Origin: Ascarosepion bandense | Lineage: Eukaryota; Mollusca; Cephalopoda; Sepiida; Sepiidae | Length of the DNA: 64,000 bases | Direction: 5' to 3' | NCBI GenBank assembly: GCA_037127315.1 | Contig: JBBBDQ010001154.1 | Location: 186,001 to 250,000, forward strand | Shown: positions 45,295 to 55,680 of the stretch, one piece after another | Layout: every line of letters starts with the position of its first letter | Numbering within the stretch: position 1 is the first letter of the stretch | Translations under genes and position numbers: made by a program | The notes under the pieces: model-generated | Databases searched by the model: none | The model's input: the letters and a program-made list of their open reading frames with translations, nothing else | Told to the model about the DNA's origin: nothing

Positions 45295-46322
45295 CTTCTG
45301 TTGTCACAATGTTGGATATCTAAAAACAATAGCAATAAAAACAAAAATTGGGAAATCAAGTGAGATCGGTTGAGCTGTGCGTCTAGACATGTCGGATGCC
45401 AGAAATGTTAAAATTTAGTACTTTTATCATGGATTGCTTATCTATTCTTTTCTGTTAGTAGTGGAGAGTCCGTTCTAGTGAAGGGTAGTTGTATACTGTT
45501 GCAGGTTAACGGAATTTGGCCTTGTTGTAGATAGCCCACTATAAATCATAAAGAAAGGAAATCATAAACCAAGAAAAGCAAATTGAGTTGAAAGATAACA
45601 TTTTATATATAACACATCAATTAATGTTTTTACAATTGAAGTATTACATGAAGTATAGGTCCAACAGAGGTTAAAATGTTCATGACAATAAAATGCTGAA
45701 AGAGAATTAATGCTTAGGAATTTGGGAGCGTGTAAGTCAGGAATGTCTTTGATGTATTCGCTCCTTAGGTCAGTAAGTAGTTTTTGAGGCAGGGAAGAAG
45801 GAAAGAGATAAGGGAGACGAGGATAGTAAGCCACTTGACTTAGGTCTAGGGGATACAAATTACTCTCTTCTCCTCGATTCGGTCTGCCTGGTGATGCTTT
45901 CTGTATCGGCTTTTTATATCTTCTTTTTGGATCACAGCAGCTCATTTGGGATTTCACACTTGTATTTGGTTCTGGGCTTCCCATTGGCTGATAAATAAAA
46001 TTCATGTAGGCTCACAAACTGGAAATTTAATATTTAATTAATTTTTAGTTTTCAACTGGAACATCTATGTGAAGCCGGCAGTGCAGCGATGACTTTTGGT
46101 CATTTGCTTTTTGGCCGTGAAAGCGCAAACATCCGGTCCATCACTTTTGCTCGGTATCACCACACTTTCACACCTTCAGAGTTTCTCTTTAATGCATTAA
46201 TAGCAAATAAATCAATGATAAGTTCAAACATTTTCTGATCTTGTTTTTTTTAGGAGAGAAAGGTATTATCTACCTAGGTATGTATATTTCGTTTATGTTT
46301 ATATTACTCCCTTCCCCTTATG
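45295..46322. other. intronic DNA with one unexplained open frame
   Basis: 46180-46320 (AAATCAATGATAAGTTCAAA, TCTTGTTTTTTTTAGGAGAG, AGGTATTATCTACCTAGGTA) is similar to 53720-53810, so both belong to an unnamed repeat. Otherwise see 45562-46005. Confidence 0.45.
45562..46005 (-). CDS. unrecognised open frame, 147 codons
   Basis: Minus strand, Met at 46005. The first 90 residues have mixed composition (GSPEPNTSVKSQMSCCDPKR, KASPGRPNRGEESNLYPLDL, LPYLFPSSLPQKLLTDLRSE) rather than AT-rich filler, then the end becomes ordinary. I recognise no family. It could be part of a mobile element's protein or a UTR-derived repeat; a host gene is unlikely without splice evidence. Confidence 0.2.
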   Translation of the reverse strand: MNFIYQPMGSPEPNTSVKSQMSCCDPKRRYKKPIQKASPGRPNRGEESNLYPLDLSQVAYYPRLPYLFPSSLPQKLLTDLRSEYIKDIPDLHAPKFLSINSLSAFYCHEHFNLCWTYTSCNTSIVKTLIDVLYIKCYLSTQFAFLGL

Positions 46323-46324
46323 TA

Positions 46325-46917
46325 CAGTACTGTGCAAAAGTATTAGGACAAGAACTATTTTATCTTTTATGAGGCATCAAAATAAAGTTTAAAATCACCC
46401 CTGTCCTAACACTTTTACACACTACTGGTCATGTGCAAAAGTATTAAAACAGGGATGATTTTCCTTAAAACCTCACTGAAATTCAAATACAGGGTGAAAA
46501 GCCAAACCTTTGTAAGAACTATTTAACTAAAAAGGAAGAGGAAAAAAGGCTTCAGAACTTGAATTGGCTCCCACAAAGCCCTGATCTCAATTCAATATTT
46601 TGGATAAAAAAATTGATAAAACTTATGTTACTTCGCAAGACACACTTTAGGAACAAATACAAGCTGCATGGCAGGAGATACCATTAGATACATTGACAAA
46701 GCTTGTGATGTCAATGCCTGACAGAATGAAGGCTGTGATCAAAGCAAAAGGCTATTATACTAAATATTAAATTTATTTTGTAACAAGTATTTTTTTCTTG
46801 TTAATGCATTTGTTGAGTAAATCAAATAAAATTACTTTAATTAAATTGTTTATTTTCTGTCAATATGCCTTATAAAAGATAAAATAGTTCTTGTCCTAAT
46901 ACTTTTGCACAGTACTG
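46325..46917. mobile_element. internally deleted Tc1-like element with perfect TIRs
   Basis: TIRs CAGTACTGTGCAAAAGTATT at 46325 and its reverse complement ending 46917; the match continues for about 45 bp. Flanked by TA at 46323-46324 and 46918-46919, the Tc1/mariner target duplication. The plus-strand interior keeps only transposase C-terminal text (NLNWLPQSPDLNS, then [16 protein letters not shown]). A partial second TIR-like phrase GTGCAAAAGTATTAAAAC at 46433 indicates an inner rearrangement. Confidence 0.9.
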
Positions 46918-47096
46918 TATGTTTATGTATAATTCCATCTATATGGATATTAGAAAAGACTAAAAAACTGGAAGGAAAATGGATTATAAAAACATTATAT
47001 GACTACACAAAAACTTTCATGTTTCAGAACAATACTGTTCTTCTGATGCATGAACAGTTGGTTTTAATCTATCTGTTCATTTTCTTTTCCTTCCTT

Positions 47097-47122
47097 ATAA
47101 TATATATATATATATATATACA
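47097..47122. repeat. (AT)n microsatellite
   Basis: Simple repeat at the 3' end of the minus-strand family B SINE. Confidence 0.95.
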
Positions 47123-47412
47123 TATAACAGTATTTACATTATTCGGACTATTGTTCTGATCTTTGTTGCTATTTGTACAACGTTTTGGCTGTTGTATGCT
47201 CTGGCCTTCTTCAGGTGCTAGGAATTTTGAACTGAACCCTTTATTACAATCACTGGGGTATATGAACTCCACACCTTGCATAGTCATAAGCTTTCTCCCT
47301 CTAACCCTGTAAGTTACTTGTTGACCACTGCTGTAGCCTGGTATTGAACTCACAACTTTGAGTCAAGTCACAGGAACTAACCAACGTCTATATCCACTGG
47401 ACCATGTGCCCT
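47123..47412 (-). mobile_element. SINE family B, full length
   Basis: Minus strand from 47412: tRNA-like head GGGCACATGGTCCAGTGGAT, GTTGGTTAGTTCCTGTGACT, B box GTTGTGAGTTCAATACC; body CAACAAGTAACTTACAGGG; then AGTGATTGTAATAAAGGGTT, ACCTGAAGAAGGCCAGAGCA, AATAGCAACAAAGATCAG and AATGTAAATACTG. A tRNA-derived SINE with A and B boxes, distinct from type I. Defines the family; 19.5 and 23.4 kb are other copies. Confidence 0.8.
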
Positions 47413-47454
47413 TAATTCATGACTATCAAAAGAGGCATTACTACGCAAAGGATG

Positions 47455-47735
47455 AAGCTTATATACCCCAGTGATTGTAATAAAGGGTTTGGTTCAAAAT
47501 TCCTAGCACCTGAAGAAGGTCGGAGCATATGACGGCTGAAATGTCATACAAATGGCAACAAAGATGCGGACAATAGTCCAAATAATGTAAATACTGTAAA
47601 TACTACCTCATCTCAGAAATATAGACAAATAAAATGGTCTATTTTTAAATGTTGTACAAATGGCAACAAAGATGAGGACAATAGTCCAAATAATGTAAAT
47701 ACTACCTCATCTCAGAAATATTGACAAATATATAT
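47455..47735 (+). mobile_element. SINE family B, 5'-truncated
   Basis: Plus-strand copy from TATACCCCAGTGATTGTAA to AAATATTGACAAATATATA. The segment ATGGCAACAAAGATG...CTCATCTCAGAAATA is duplicated (47555-47630 and 47650-47725). Head-to-head with the minus copy at 47412, forming an inverted pair. Confidence 0.8.
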
Positions 47736-47739
47736 AAAT

Positions 47740-48060
47740 CATTTTATGTTTTTTACATAAAATTAATTTAACAATATGAACAACATAAAGCAGTAATAGA
47801 TTTTAAACTTTCATGTGGTGGCTGTTTTATTGTTAAAATGGTATCAAGATTTTTATGTGACACTTTTATCTGGAAAAATGTGATGTAAAGAAATATAAAT
47901 GAATATTTCAAGTAATTAAAACATTGAAAAATGATCTCTAATATTTTTTAAGTAAATTTCTGCTGATATAATTTCAAAAAGTAAAATAATAGCCTAATGA
48001 ATATGTTATGGATTTGAATCAAGTCACAACAAAGAAAAAGGCAAGAAAGGTTTTTTAATA
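47740..48060. other. AT-rich DNA, nothing recognised
   Basis: No supported feature. Confidence 0.45.
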
Positions 48061-48646
48061 TCTAAATCTAATCTAAACTTATTTATAAATTAACTTTGTC
48101 TGTGTGGGTGTGTGCATGTGTGTGTGTATCTATGTGTGCCTGTGTGTGTGTCTGTTCGTTACCTATAGACTCCAAAATGGCTGAACCAATTTTCTTGAGA
48201 ATTTACACAGTTGTACTATAAGCGTCTGCAAGTGTCCTTAGCTAAGTTTTGTGTCAAGGTACAACAGATAAATATCGAAAATTGATAATCGAAAAAATTG
48301 GGTTATAGAAGGAGTGGTTCAATTTTAATCAAATTTGATACACTTATAGACAAAGACATAAGAAATGATATTCAGAAGTTTCAAGGTTGCAGTTTTTACA
48401 ATAGTGCAGAAAATTGATAATATATATATATATATATAAATAAAAGGCAAGATGTTTGTATGTGTGTCTGTTTATCTGCCTGTATGTCTGTATTTTTTCA
48501 GCCATTTTATTTTAGTTTTTGCTTCGGGTTTGGCTCTAAGTAGGTATAATTGTAGTTCTTAGTCTCAGCCATGATACCATTTACTCAGAGGACTTATTTA
48601 GCCTTCAAAATTCAGTTTACGACGAAAAAAACTTATTTGATATCGA
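48061..48646 (+). mobile_element. non-autonomous Helitron-like element, copy D (3' end lost)
   Basis: Starts TCTAAATCTAATCTAAACTT after A; interior as in E and F; breaks off at ATTTGATATCGA before the terminal hairpin and CTAG. An (AT)n run is at 48418-48438. Confidence 0.75.
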
Positions 48647-48856
48647 ACAAGAATCTCAACAAGAGACATGCATTTGAACTTTGTCAGTAAAAGCCTTCTT
48701 TGGCGAATTGGTCTAAAAGTGGTCGCCTCTAGAAGGTTAGAGAATGGTTCAAGCCTTACCAAAATGAACATTTTCTTTAGTAAGACTCATGCACAGTATG
48801 TTGGTAGCCATAGATTTAAAGGGTTCAAAAAACAAGAATATCTACTCGTGTATTAT

Positions 48857-49205
48857 GGCTTACAGTTGTATCACACTGAAAGATCAGTTCTTGTATGATC
48901 ACCAAAGTTAAGCAACATTGAGCTTGGTTAGTAACTAAAATGAATGACTGCTTGGATATCCAGGTGATGTAATGGCGAACAACAACAAAATCAGAATTTA
49001 AATAGCTGTGTTTAAATTCCAGTTTTGTTCATTATATTCACTTATGTGAAAATATACTTGGGAAAGTATAAATCCAACTCTTTTCCCTCCAGCTATGGGT
49101 TAATCAGTAAGACTTGTATAAGTAAATCGTTAGTATTATTTCCCTCCAAATTCTTACAATGTAAAAATAAAAAAATATTTTGTGGCTTTCTGTAAAAGCT
49201 TGAAA
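48857..49205 (+). mobile_element. 5S rRNA-headed SINE (type III)
   Basis: Same order as 4839-5160: decayed 5S head (GGCTTACAGTTGTATCACAC, CAAAGTTAAGCAACATTGAG, GCTTGGATATCCAGGTGATG), then TTCACTTATGTGAAAATATA and GGGAAAGTATAAATCCAACT, CCCTCCAGCTATGGGTTAAT (shared central domain), and private tail CAGTAAGACTTGTATAAG. No TSD found. Confidence 0.75.
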
Positions 49206-49235
49206 AGCAAAAAAAATCAATCATTCATTTATGTA

Positions 49236-49554
49236 TCTAAACTTATTTATAAATGGAACTTTGTATGCGTGTGTGTCAGTGTGTGTGTGTTCGTTACCTA
49301 TAGACTCCGAAACGCCTGAACCGATTTTCTTGAAAATTTACACAGTTGTACTATAAGCATCTGTGAGTGTTCTTAGTTAGGTTTTGTGTTAGGGTACCCC
49401 TGAGAAATATTGAAAATTAATAATCGAAAAAATCGGTTTATAGAAGGAGTGGTCCGATTTTAAGTAAATTTGATACACTCCTAGACAAAGACATAAGAAA
49501 CGATATTCAGAAGTTTCATGGTTGCAGTTCTTACAATAGTGCAGAAAATCGATA

Positions 49555-49617
<63 letters not shown>

Positions 49618-49999
49618 AGGCAAAATGTTTGTATGTGTGTCTGTTTATCTGCCTGTATGTCTGTATTTTTTTCAGCCCTTTTATTTTAGTTTTTGCTTCA
49701 GGTTTGGCTCTAAGTAGGTATAATTGTAGTTCCTAGTCTCAACCATTTACTCAGAGGACTTATTTAGCCTTCAAAATTCAGTTTACGATGAAAAAAAAAC
49801 TTATTTGATATCGATACCAGGAAATCAAAATTTGACTTACATCCATTCATTTTTCTTTCAGTCTATGGTTTCGCTTTAACTGGAAACAACTATTGCTTTT
49901 TAGTCTTTCATGCCAACGTCCAAAGAGTCTGAGCTCCAGAACCATGGATTAGTTTTAAAGCTTTCATTACACCCGAGCAATGCCGGCATATACTGCTAG
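49236..49999 (+). mobile_element. non-autonomous Helitron-like element, copy E
   Basis: Starts TCTAAACTTATTTATAAATG after A (49235), ends CCCGAGCAATGCCGGCATATACTG CTAG at 49999 before T. Full interior with a long (AT)n at 49553-49610. Confidence 0.78.
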
Positions 50000-50000
50000 T

Positions 50001-50413
50001 CCATATATATATATATATGAGAACATCATGAATAATATATCATTGCTTGTTCAGCTTGCATGTAGATGAATTGCAAAAAGTTGAATGCATTTGAAGCTTA
50101 ATAGTTGAGTTCACTTCACAGTAGAGAAAGATGAATATCCTCTGTCATTTTGGATGGAAGTGATTGCTAAGTTTTAAAATAATGGACACAAAAAGAAAGA
50201 GAGCCAGATAAGAGAAAAAGAGTGTGATGATTTCCCTTGTTGGAGCTGACATCTTCGTATTAGTTTATATAGAAACAAATTGGCAGGCAGATGTGGATGT
50301 TGGTAATGATGTCTGCTGGAGATTGAGAAAACGAGGAAAGGAGATGAAAAGGTGAGATGAAATCAAATGCATATGTAGTGAAAAGTTTCTTTTAACAAGA
50401 TTGGGGATAAGAG
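50001..50413. other. intronic DNA, nothing recognised
   Basis: 50200-50290 (GAGAAAAAGAGTGTGATGATTT, AGCTGACATCTTCG, AAACAAATTGGCAGGCAGATG) recurs at 55590-55680, immediately before the other long minisatellite; see findings. Confidence 0.5.
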
Positions 50414-51120
50414 TCCAAATCTTATTGACATTCAGACTAATGTCCGAGTCTTATTACCATTATAACAGTTCAAATCTTATTGACATTCAGACTAATGTCT
50501 GAGTCTTATTACCATCATAACAGTTCAAATCTTATTGACATTCAGACTAATGTCTCAGTCGTATTACCATCATAACAGTTCAAATCTTATTGATATTCAG
50601 ACTAATGTCCGAGTCTTATTACCATCATCAGAGTTAAAATCTTATTGACATTCAGACTAATGTCCGAGTCTTATTACCATCATAACAGTTCAAATCTTAT
50701 TGACATTCAGACTAATGTCTCAGTCGTATTACCATCATAAGAGTTCAAATCTTATTGACATTCAGACTAATGTCCGAGTCTTATTACCATCATAACAGTT
50801 CAAATCTTATTGACATTCAGACTAATGTCTGAGTCTTATTACCATCATAAGAGTTCAAATCTTATTGACATTCAGACTAATGTCTGAGTCTTATTACCAT
50901 CATAAGACTTCAAATCTTATTGACATTCAGACTAATGTCTGAGTTGTATTACCATCATAAGAGTTCAAATCTTATTGACATTCAGACTAATGTCTGAGTC
51001 TTATTACCATCATAAGAGTTCAAATCTTATTGACATCCAGACTAATGTCTGAGTCATATTACTATCATAAGAGTTCAAATCTTATTGACATTCAGACTAA
51101 TGTCCGAGTCTTATTATCAT
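50414..51120. repeat. 55-bp minisatellite, about 12-13 units
   Basis: Unit GTTCAAATCTTATTGACATT CAGACTAATGTCTGAGTCTT ATTACCATCATAAGA with starts at 50468, 50523, 50578. Variants (TCCGAG/TCTGAG/TCTCAG; AACAG/AAGAG) alternate along the array, indicating higher-order unit exchange. Confidence 0.95.
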
Positions 51121-51437
51121 AATGTTTTGGCTCTTATGCCCTCTGATTTTATTTAATTGTTTGCTGATTCTCGTAACTTTCAAGGAATTTTTAATTAGAC
51201 ACTTTATTTAATCTACAAAGTTATATAATCTCCTCAGTAGGGTCTAATATTGAAATAACTTCCAGATGGGTGTCATTGATAAAGAAACAAATAGAAACAG
51301 TGGCTAAGATAAGAGAGGTTTGCCTATCACCTGGTTTACATTCCTCTCTGATATTTTGAACAGGAATATAGGTTTATCTACATCAAAGGAGATTTGTGTA
51401 TTTAGGCAGCAAACATTTTTTAAACATGCCAGAATAG
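51121..51437. other. intronic DNA, nothing recognised
   Basis: 51120-51250 (AATGTTTTGGCTCTTATGCC) resembles the family that occurs near 55250 (AATGTTTCGGCCATTTTACA); unnamed. Confidence 0.4.
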
Positions 51438-51962
51438 ATTGCAAGCATTATGTTTGCTTATTTTTAATAAAATCAATTCATACTCATGGATGATCTTTCA
51501 CATATTACAATCAAAAGATGTCAGAAATTAGCTGTAACGTTGACAGATGTTATTTTCATTTATTTCTCAAGGTACCCAAGTACTTTCAACCTCTTTCCGA
51601 GATCATCTTCAGGGGTGTGAGTTATGGTAACAAATGTAACCGCAAAACTGTGTTGCTAAAAATTACTGTACATTTTTTCTGCTTCAAATATAACGGTTGA
51701 CAAATTGCTAGCATTCATTACAACGTGAAATTATCCAAAATGGAATTTTTTTTATATTTTGTAATGTCATGGTCATGCATGTATTAAAGTATGAAAAAAC
51801 TGTTCTTTTTACAAACATTTTAGAAGATTACTACAATATTCATAGCTGATTCTATTAATTGACGGCTTAAATATTTTAATGAAATTTTGATTGTAATACG
51901 TGAAAGATTATCCATGAGTATGAACGGATTTTATTAAAAATAAGCAAACATAGTGTTTGCAA
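51438..51962. repeat. 80-bp inverted repeat with 370-bp spacer
   Basis: Arm 51438-51512 (AAGCATTATGTTTGCTTATT, TACTCATGGATGATCTTTCA) and reverse complement 51885-51962 (GTGAAAGATTATCCATGAGT, AATAAGCAAACATAGTGTTT). Could be TIRs of a short DNA element. Confidence 0.8.
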
Positions 51963-52082
51963 TTTATTTAATCTAACATCATAGAAGATAAAAATGTTGA
52001 ATTGATGTGTTGCAATTTCCTTTTTATAGCAACAGTTCCAATAATTTTCTATCATACCTTTCATATATGTGTGTGAGAATGC

Positions 52083-52312
52083 CTATCGCTCATTCAGTAA
52101 TGAATTAGAGCACACTGGCTATTGGGCATGTATAATGATAATATACATGCTAAAAAGTCTGCCTCCTTCTACTGAGCGTCCGTAGCTCAGAGGTAGAATC
52201 GCTGACTGACGCCGATTCAGTCGGGTTTCAATCCTGAGTAAAAACCAATCGGATGTCTAACCGTACTGATGAGCTGTGATACAGCAAAACAGATCTGTCT
52301 GCGGATGACTAT
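52083..52312 (+). mobile_element. tRNA-promoter / hammerhead element, single unit
   Basis: Shared upstream block (CATTCAGTAATGAATTAGAG, GGGCATGTATAATGATAATA), then a tRNA-like 52176-52240: GCGTCCGTAGCTCAGAGGTA with A box at 52183-52193, and B box GGGTTTCAATCC at 52223-52234, then a hammerhead-like motif. The tRNA part looks like a Gly/Asp-type 5' half but the acceptor end is absent, as in SINE heads. Best-preserved unit of the three. Confidence 0.7.
52255..52309 (+). ncRNA. hammerhead-like ribozyme motif (one core base changed)
   Basis: CTGATGA 52266-52272; stem II GCTG (52273-52276) with CAGC (52282-52285), loop TGATA; AAAA at 52286-52289 in place of GAAA; stem III A-C-A / T-G-T closing GATC; cleavage site GTC, predicted between 52299 and 52300; stem I CCGTA (52261-52265) with TGCGG (52300-52304) incl. 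one G-U pair, internal loop TAA/AT, and GTC (52255-52257) with GAC (52307-52309). Every helix is intact; only the G of GAAA is A, a change expected from CpG decay of the stem II-core junction. Function in this copy is unlikely; the family consensus would be a full type I hammerhead. Confidence 0.7.
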
Positions 52313-52320
52313 ATACATAT

Positions 52321-52537
52321 ATATTTATTATTAATTATTACTTTAGAACATGTGCAAACTACAAACTACTACAAAATTTTACATTTTGTTTCGATATTGA
52401 AAGAACAATGTCTCATCAGGCAGTTAATCATTATCAACTACCTGATAAGATATTGTTTTTTTAATGTTGAAACAAAATGTACAATTTTTTAGTAGTTTGT
52501 AGTTTGCACATGTTCTAAAGTAATAATAAATATTCAT
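52321..52537. repeat. 100-bp-arm hairpin
   Basis: Arm 52321-52424 (CTTTAGAACATGTGCAAACT, ACAAACTACTACAAAATTTT, TCATCAGGCAG) and reverse complement 52437-52537. Nearly perfect. MITE-like. Confidence 0.88.
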
Positions 52538-52621
52538 TGTTCTATTTTTATATTGAGCATTGTTTTAAATTAATGTGTTTTTAATGTTGTAATTATTTTC
52601 TTTGTTCTTATTCATTTGGAT

Positions 52622-53003
52622 ATACTAATAATAATTAGGCCACCCCAGTATTTTAAAAACTGATGTATTTCATACTACTTTTTAGTATTTATTGCCAAGT
52701 GAATAATTGTAAATGAAAACAATGGTTCTTTTGTTAATACTGCACAATAACATGTGCATCAAATGAATTTATAAGTATGTAATAATTACCTATATTGCAG
52801 TTTCATCAATGAAAGAATGAAGAAAATTTAGGGTGATTTAGACGAGTTCAACTTTGCTTCCTTGCCTTGTAAAAATTTGCAAATAATAATAACAAAAGAA
52901 CCATTCTATTTTCATTTAGAATTATCCACTTGGCAATAAGTACTAAAAATAGTGTGAAATACATCATTTTTTTTAAAAGACTGGGGTGGCCTAATAATTA
53001 TGG
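52622..53003. repeat. 115-bp TIR element (MITE-like)
   Basis: ATAATTAGGCCACCCCAGTA at 52630 and, inverted, TGGGGTGGCCTAATAATTAT at 52983, with homology through TTGCCAAGTG and AAAAGAACCAT. About 150 bp of unique interior. Flanked on the right by GGCCAGTAGTGCA. Confidence 0.82.
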
Positions 53004-53012
53004 CCAGTAGTG

Positions 53013-53014
53013 CA

Positions 53015-53064
<50 letters not shown>
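53013..53064. repeat. (AT)n microsatellite
   Basis: Simple repeat. Confidence 0.95.
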
Positions 53065-53067
<3 letters not shown>

Positions 53068-53201
53068 GTGTTGAATTATGATAATGTTTGGTACCAAGAT
53101 TGTTTTTTTACTGATAAAAGATATTTTGGCAAACAGGTTGTAAACAGTTGTATTAAAAAGTGTTCAATACAATTATATTGTTGAACTTTTAAATATTTTC
53201 A

Positions 53202-53325
53202 TTTGTAAATGAGTTATTACGCGACCTAGGTTTCTACAATGTGGTGTCTTCAGGTAATTTGCAAATCACCTGAAGACACCACATGGTAGAAAACTAGGTC
53301 ATGTAATAACTCATTTACAAATGAA
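53202..53325. repeat. 55-bp-arm hairpin, partner at 22379
   Basis: CATTTGTAAATGAGTTATTA...GGTGTCTTCAGGT, 12-bp loop, then ACCTGAAGACACCACATGGT to CATTTACAAATG. A single arm of the same sequence is at 22379-22450, so it is a dispersed foldback family. Confidence 0.88.
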
Positions 53326-53330
53326 AAAGA

Positions 53331-53333
53331 AAC

Positions 53334-53370
<37 letters not shown>
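53331..53370. repeat. (ATCT)n microsatellite
   Basis: Ten ATCT units directly after the hairpin. Confidence 0.95.
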
Positions 53371-53570
53371 TAGTGAATTGTACAACTACAAATATTTTTG
53401 TATATTTAACCTTAGTTTTTATAATTAATCTATTTTTGTATATTTAACCTTAATTTAAAATTTAGGAAATTTCTTTTTTTATATAAAACTTTAAATTAGA
53501 TCACAGTTTGTGGTATTAAATAAAGGTAAAATTTGAGGTTAGAGTGTTGTTAATATTATAAAGGTTTATC

Positions 53571-53572
<2 letters not shown>

Positions 53573-53608
<36 letters not shown>
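53573..53608. repeat. (AT)n microsatellite
   Basis: Simple repeat; another is at 53802-53830. Confidence 0.95.
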
Positions 53609-53611
<3 letters not shown>

Positions 53612-53619
53612 AGAAATAA

Positions 53620-53797
53620 AAAAAATATCAACAAATATATCACTGGAAGTGAATATTTCCAAGGTAAGCAGATTTAAAAACGAGAGTTAACCATATTAAA
53701 AAATAGGGCATCAATAGCTAACAACTCAATGAGAAGTTCAAACACTTATCTTCCGATCTTGTTTTCTCTAAGGTGAGAAAAGTGTTATCATACTCAG

Positions 53798-53838
<41 letters not shown>

Positions 53839-54303
53839 TTTAATTATATCAAATGACTGCCCCAGCCCTTCCCCTCCCACTGGGGAAGTTATCATAGCAA
53901 CTTCATTCCTCATTAGAATGATTTTACCAAATGAGATAATTTAAGTCTTTATATAAAGATGTTAGTTATGGGAGGCTGTGAAAATAGTTGGATTAGCTTC
54001 AAAATCTACAGTGTAGATTGTGGTGGGAAAAGGAGGCGGAGGGGATGATCTAAATATAGAATGTTGGCAGAGTGTGGATGAAGTGTTGATAGGTACATAC
54101 TCAGTTATCTTGTCCATAAATCAAATGCTTTTTTTTTTTATATGTTATTATCATTTTATAAGGGTGCAATGTTCAGTTTTGAAAATAACTTTTGAAACTG
54201 ATACAAAATGTGATACAAAATGAATGATGCAAAGATGATTTAGATAATAGGAATGCCGAAATACTCTTGCACATAAATCGTCTTAATAAACACACAAATA
54301 TGA
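53620..54303. other. intronic DNA with a diffuse repeat
   Basis: 53720-53800 (AATGAGAAGTTCAAACACTT, TCTTGTTTTCTCTAAGGTGA) is related to 46195-46270. The rest is unremarkable. Confidence 0.45.
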
Positions 54304-54354
54304 TCTATCTAAATCTAAATCTCTCTAATCTAAACTTATTTATAAATGGAACTT

Positions 54355-54391
<37 letters not shown>

Positions 54392-55056
54392 ATTACCTAT
54401 AGACTCCAAAATGGCTGAACTGATTTTCTTGAAAATTTACACAGTTGTACTATAAGCATCTGTGAGTGTTCTTAGCTAGGTTTTGTGTCAAGGTACCCCC
54501 GATAAATATTGAAAATCAATAATCGAAAAAATCAGGTTATAGAAGGAGTAGTTCGATTTTAATAAAATTTGATACAGTCATAGACAAAGACATAAGAAAT
54601 GATATTCAGAAGTTTCAAGGTTGCAGTTCTTACAATAGTGCAGAAAATCAATAATATATATATATAAAAGGCAAGATGTTTGTATGTGTGTCTGTTTATC
54701 TGCCTGTATGTCTATATTTTATTCAGCCCTTTTATTTTAGTTTTTGCTTCAGGTTTGGCTCTAAGTAGGTATAATTGTAGTTCTTAGTCTCAGCCATGGT
54801 ACCATTTACTCAGAGGGCTTATTTAGCCTTCAAAATTCAGTTTACGACGAAAAAAACTTATTTGATATTGATACCAGGAAATCAAAATTTCACTTACATC
54901 CATTCATTTTTCTTTCAGTCTATGGTTTCGCTTTAACTGGAAACAACTATTGCTTTTTAGTCTTTCGTGCCAACGTCCAAAGAGTCTGAGCTCCAGGACC
55001 ATGGATTAGTTTTAAAGCTTTCATTACACCTGAGCAACGCCAGGCTATACTGCTAG
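54304..55056 (+). mobile_element. non-autonomous Helitron-like element, copy F
   Basis: Starts TCTATCTAAATCTAAATCTC after A (54303; a later start at 54317 is possible), ends CCTGAGCAACGCCAGGCTATACTG CTAG at 55056 before T. Full interior with (GT)n at 54357-54389. Confidence 0.78.
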
Positions 55057-55680
55057 TCATCAATAAACAGAGCAGCATGTATTTTCAAAATATTAAACCA
55101 CACTTTAGAGTAACTGCAGTTCAAAATATAGAATGCAAAGACGTAACTGAGAACAAATTTTAATATAAAAAAAAGTATTTTGTCTGAATTTCTGGAATAA
55201 GGAGTTATCATTATTTATATTTAGATCTACATTCTCATATTTGCTGTTATTTCAATGTTTCGGCCATTTTACACTTTTTCAGGTGTTATGTCAATCCAAG
55301 TAACCATTAGAAAATTTTTAACTTAACCCTTCATTTAATCTATATGTCTCGACCATTCTTGTTCCTCAATTTATGCCTCGTATAAAAATATAAACTGCAA
55401 CAGTTACACAGATTTACTTAGTGGTCTGGTTATTCAGGTAATTGTTGTAATCGATTTCAATCGGATTGTCAAGTGACTGATGAAGGCTGTAGGGCACAAC
55501 AACTGAAATCTTGTGATAATAGTAACAAAGATTAGTTTGGCTGTAAATAATGTAAATCAAATTTTTGTATGAAATTTAAATAAAATTGATAAGAGAAAAA
55601 GAGTGTTAGGATTTCATTTGGTGAAGCTGACATCTTGGCATTAGTCTATATACAAACAAATTGGCAGGCAGATGAGTATG
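55057..55680. other. intronic DNA, possible decayed family B SINE
   Basis: GTGACTGATGAAGGCTGTAG and TAGTAACAAAGATTAG at 55470-55540 resemble the family B body; not enough to define ends. 55590-55680 matches 50200-50290. Confidence 0.4.

Noticed and set aside
52176..52240. Functional tRNA gene
   Set aside because: A and B boxes are present but the acceptor 3' strand and CCA-proximal pairing are missing; it is a SINE-like head.
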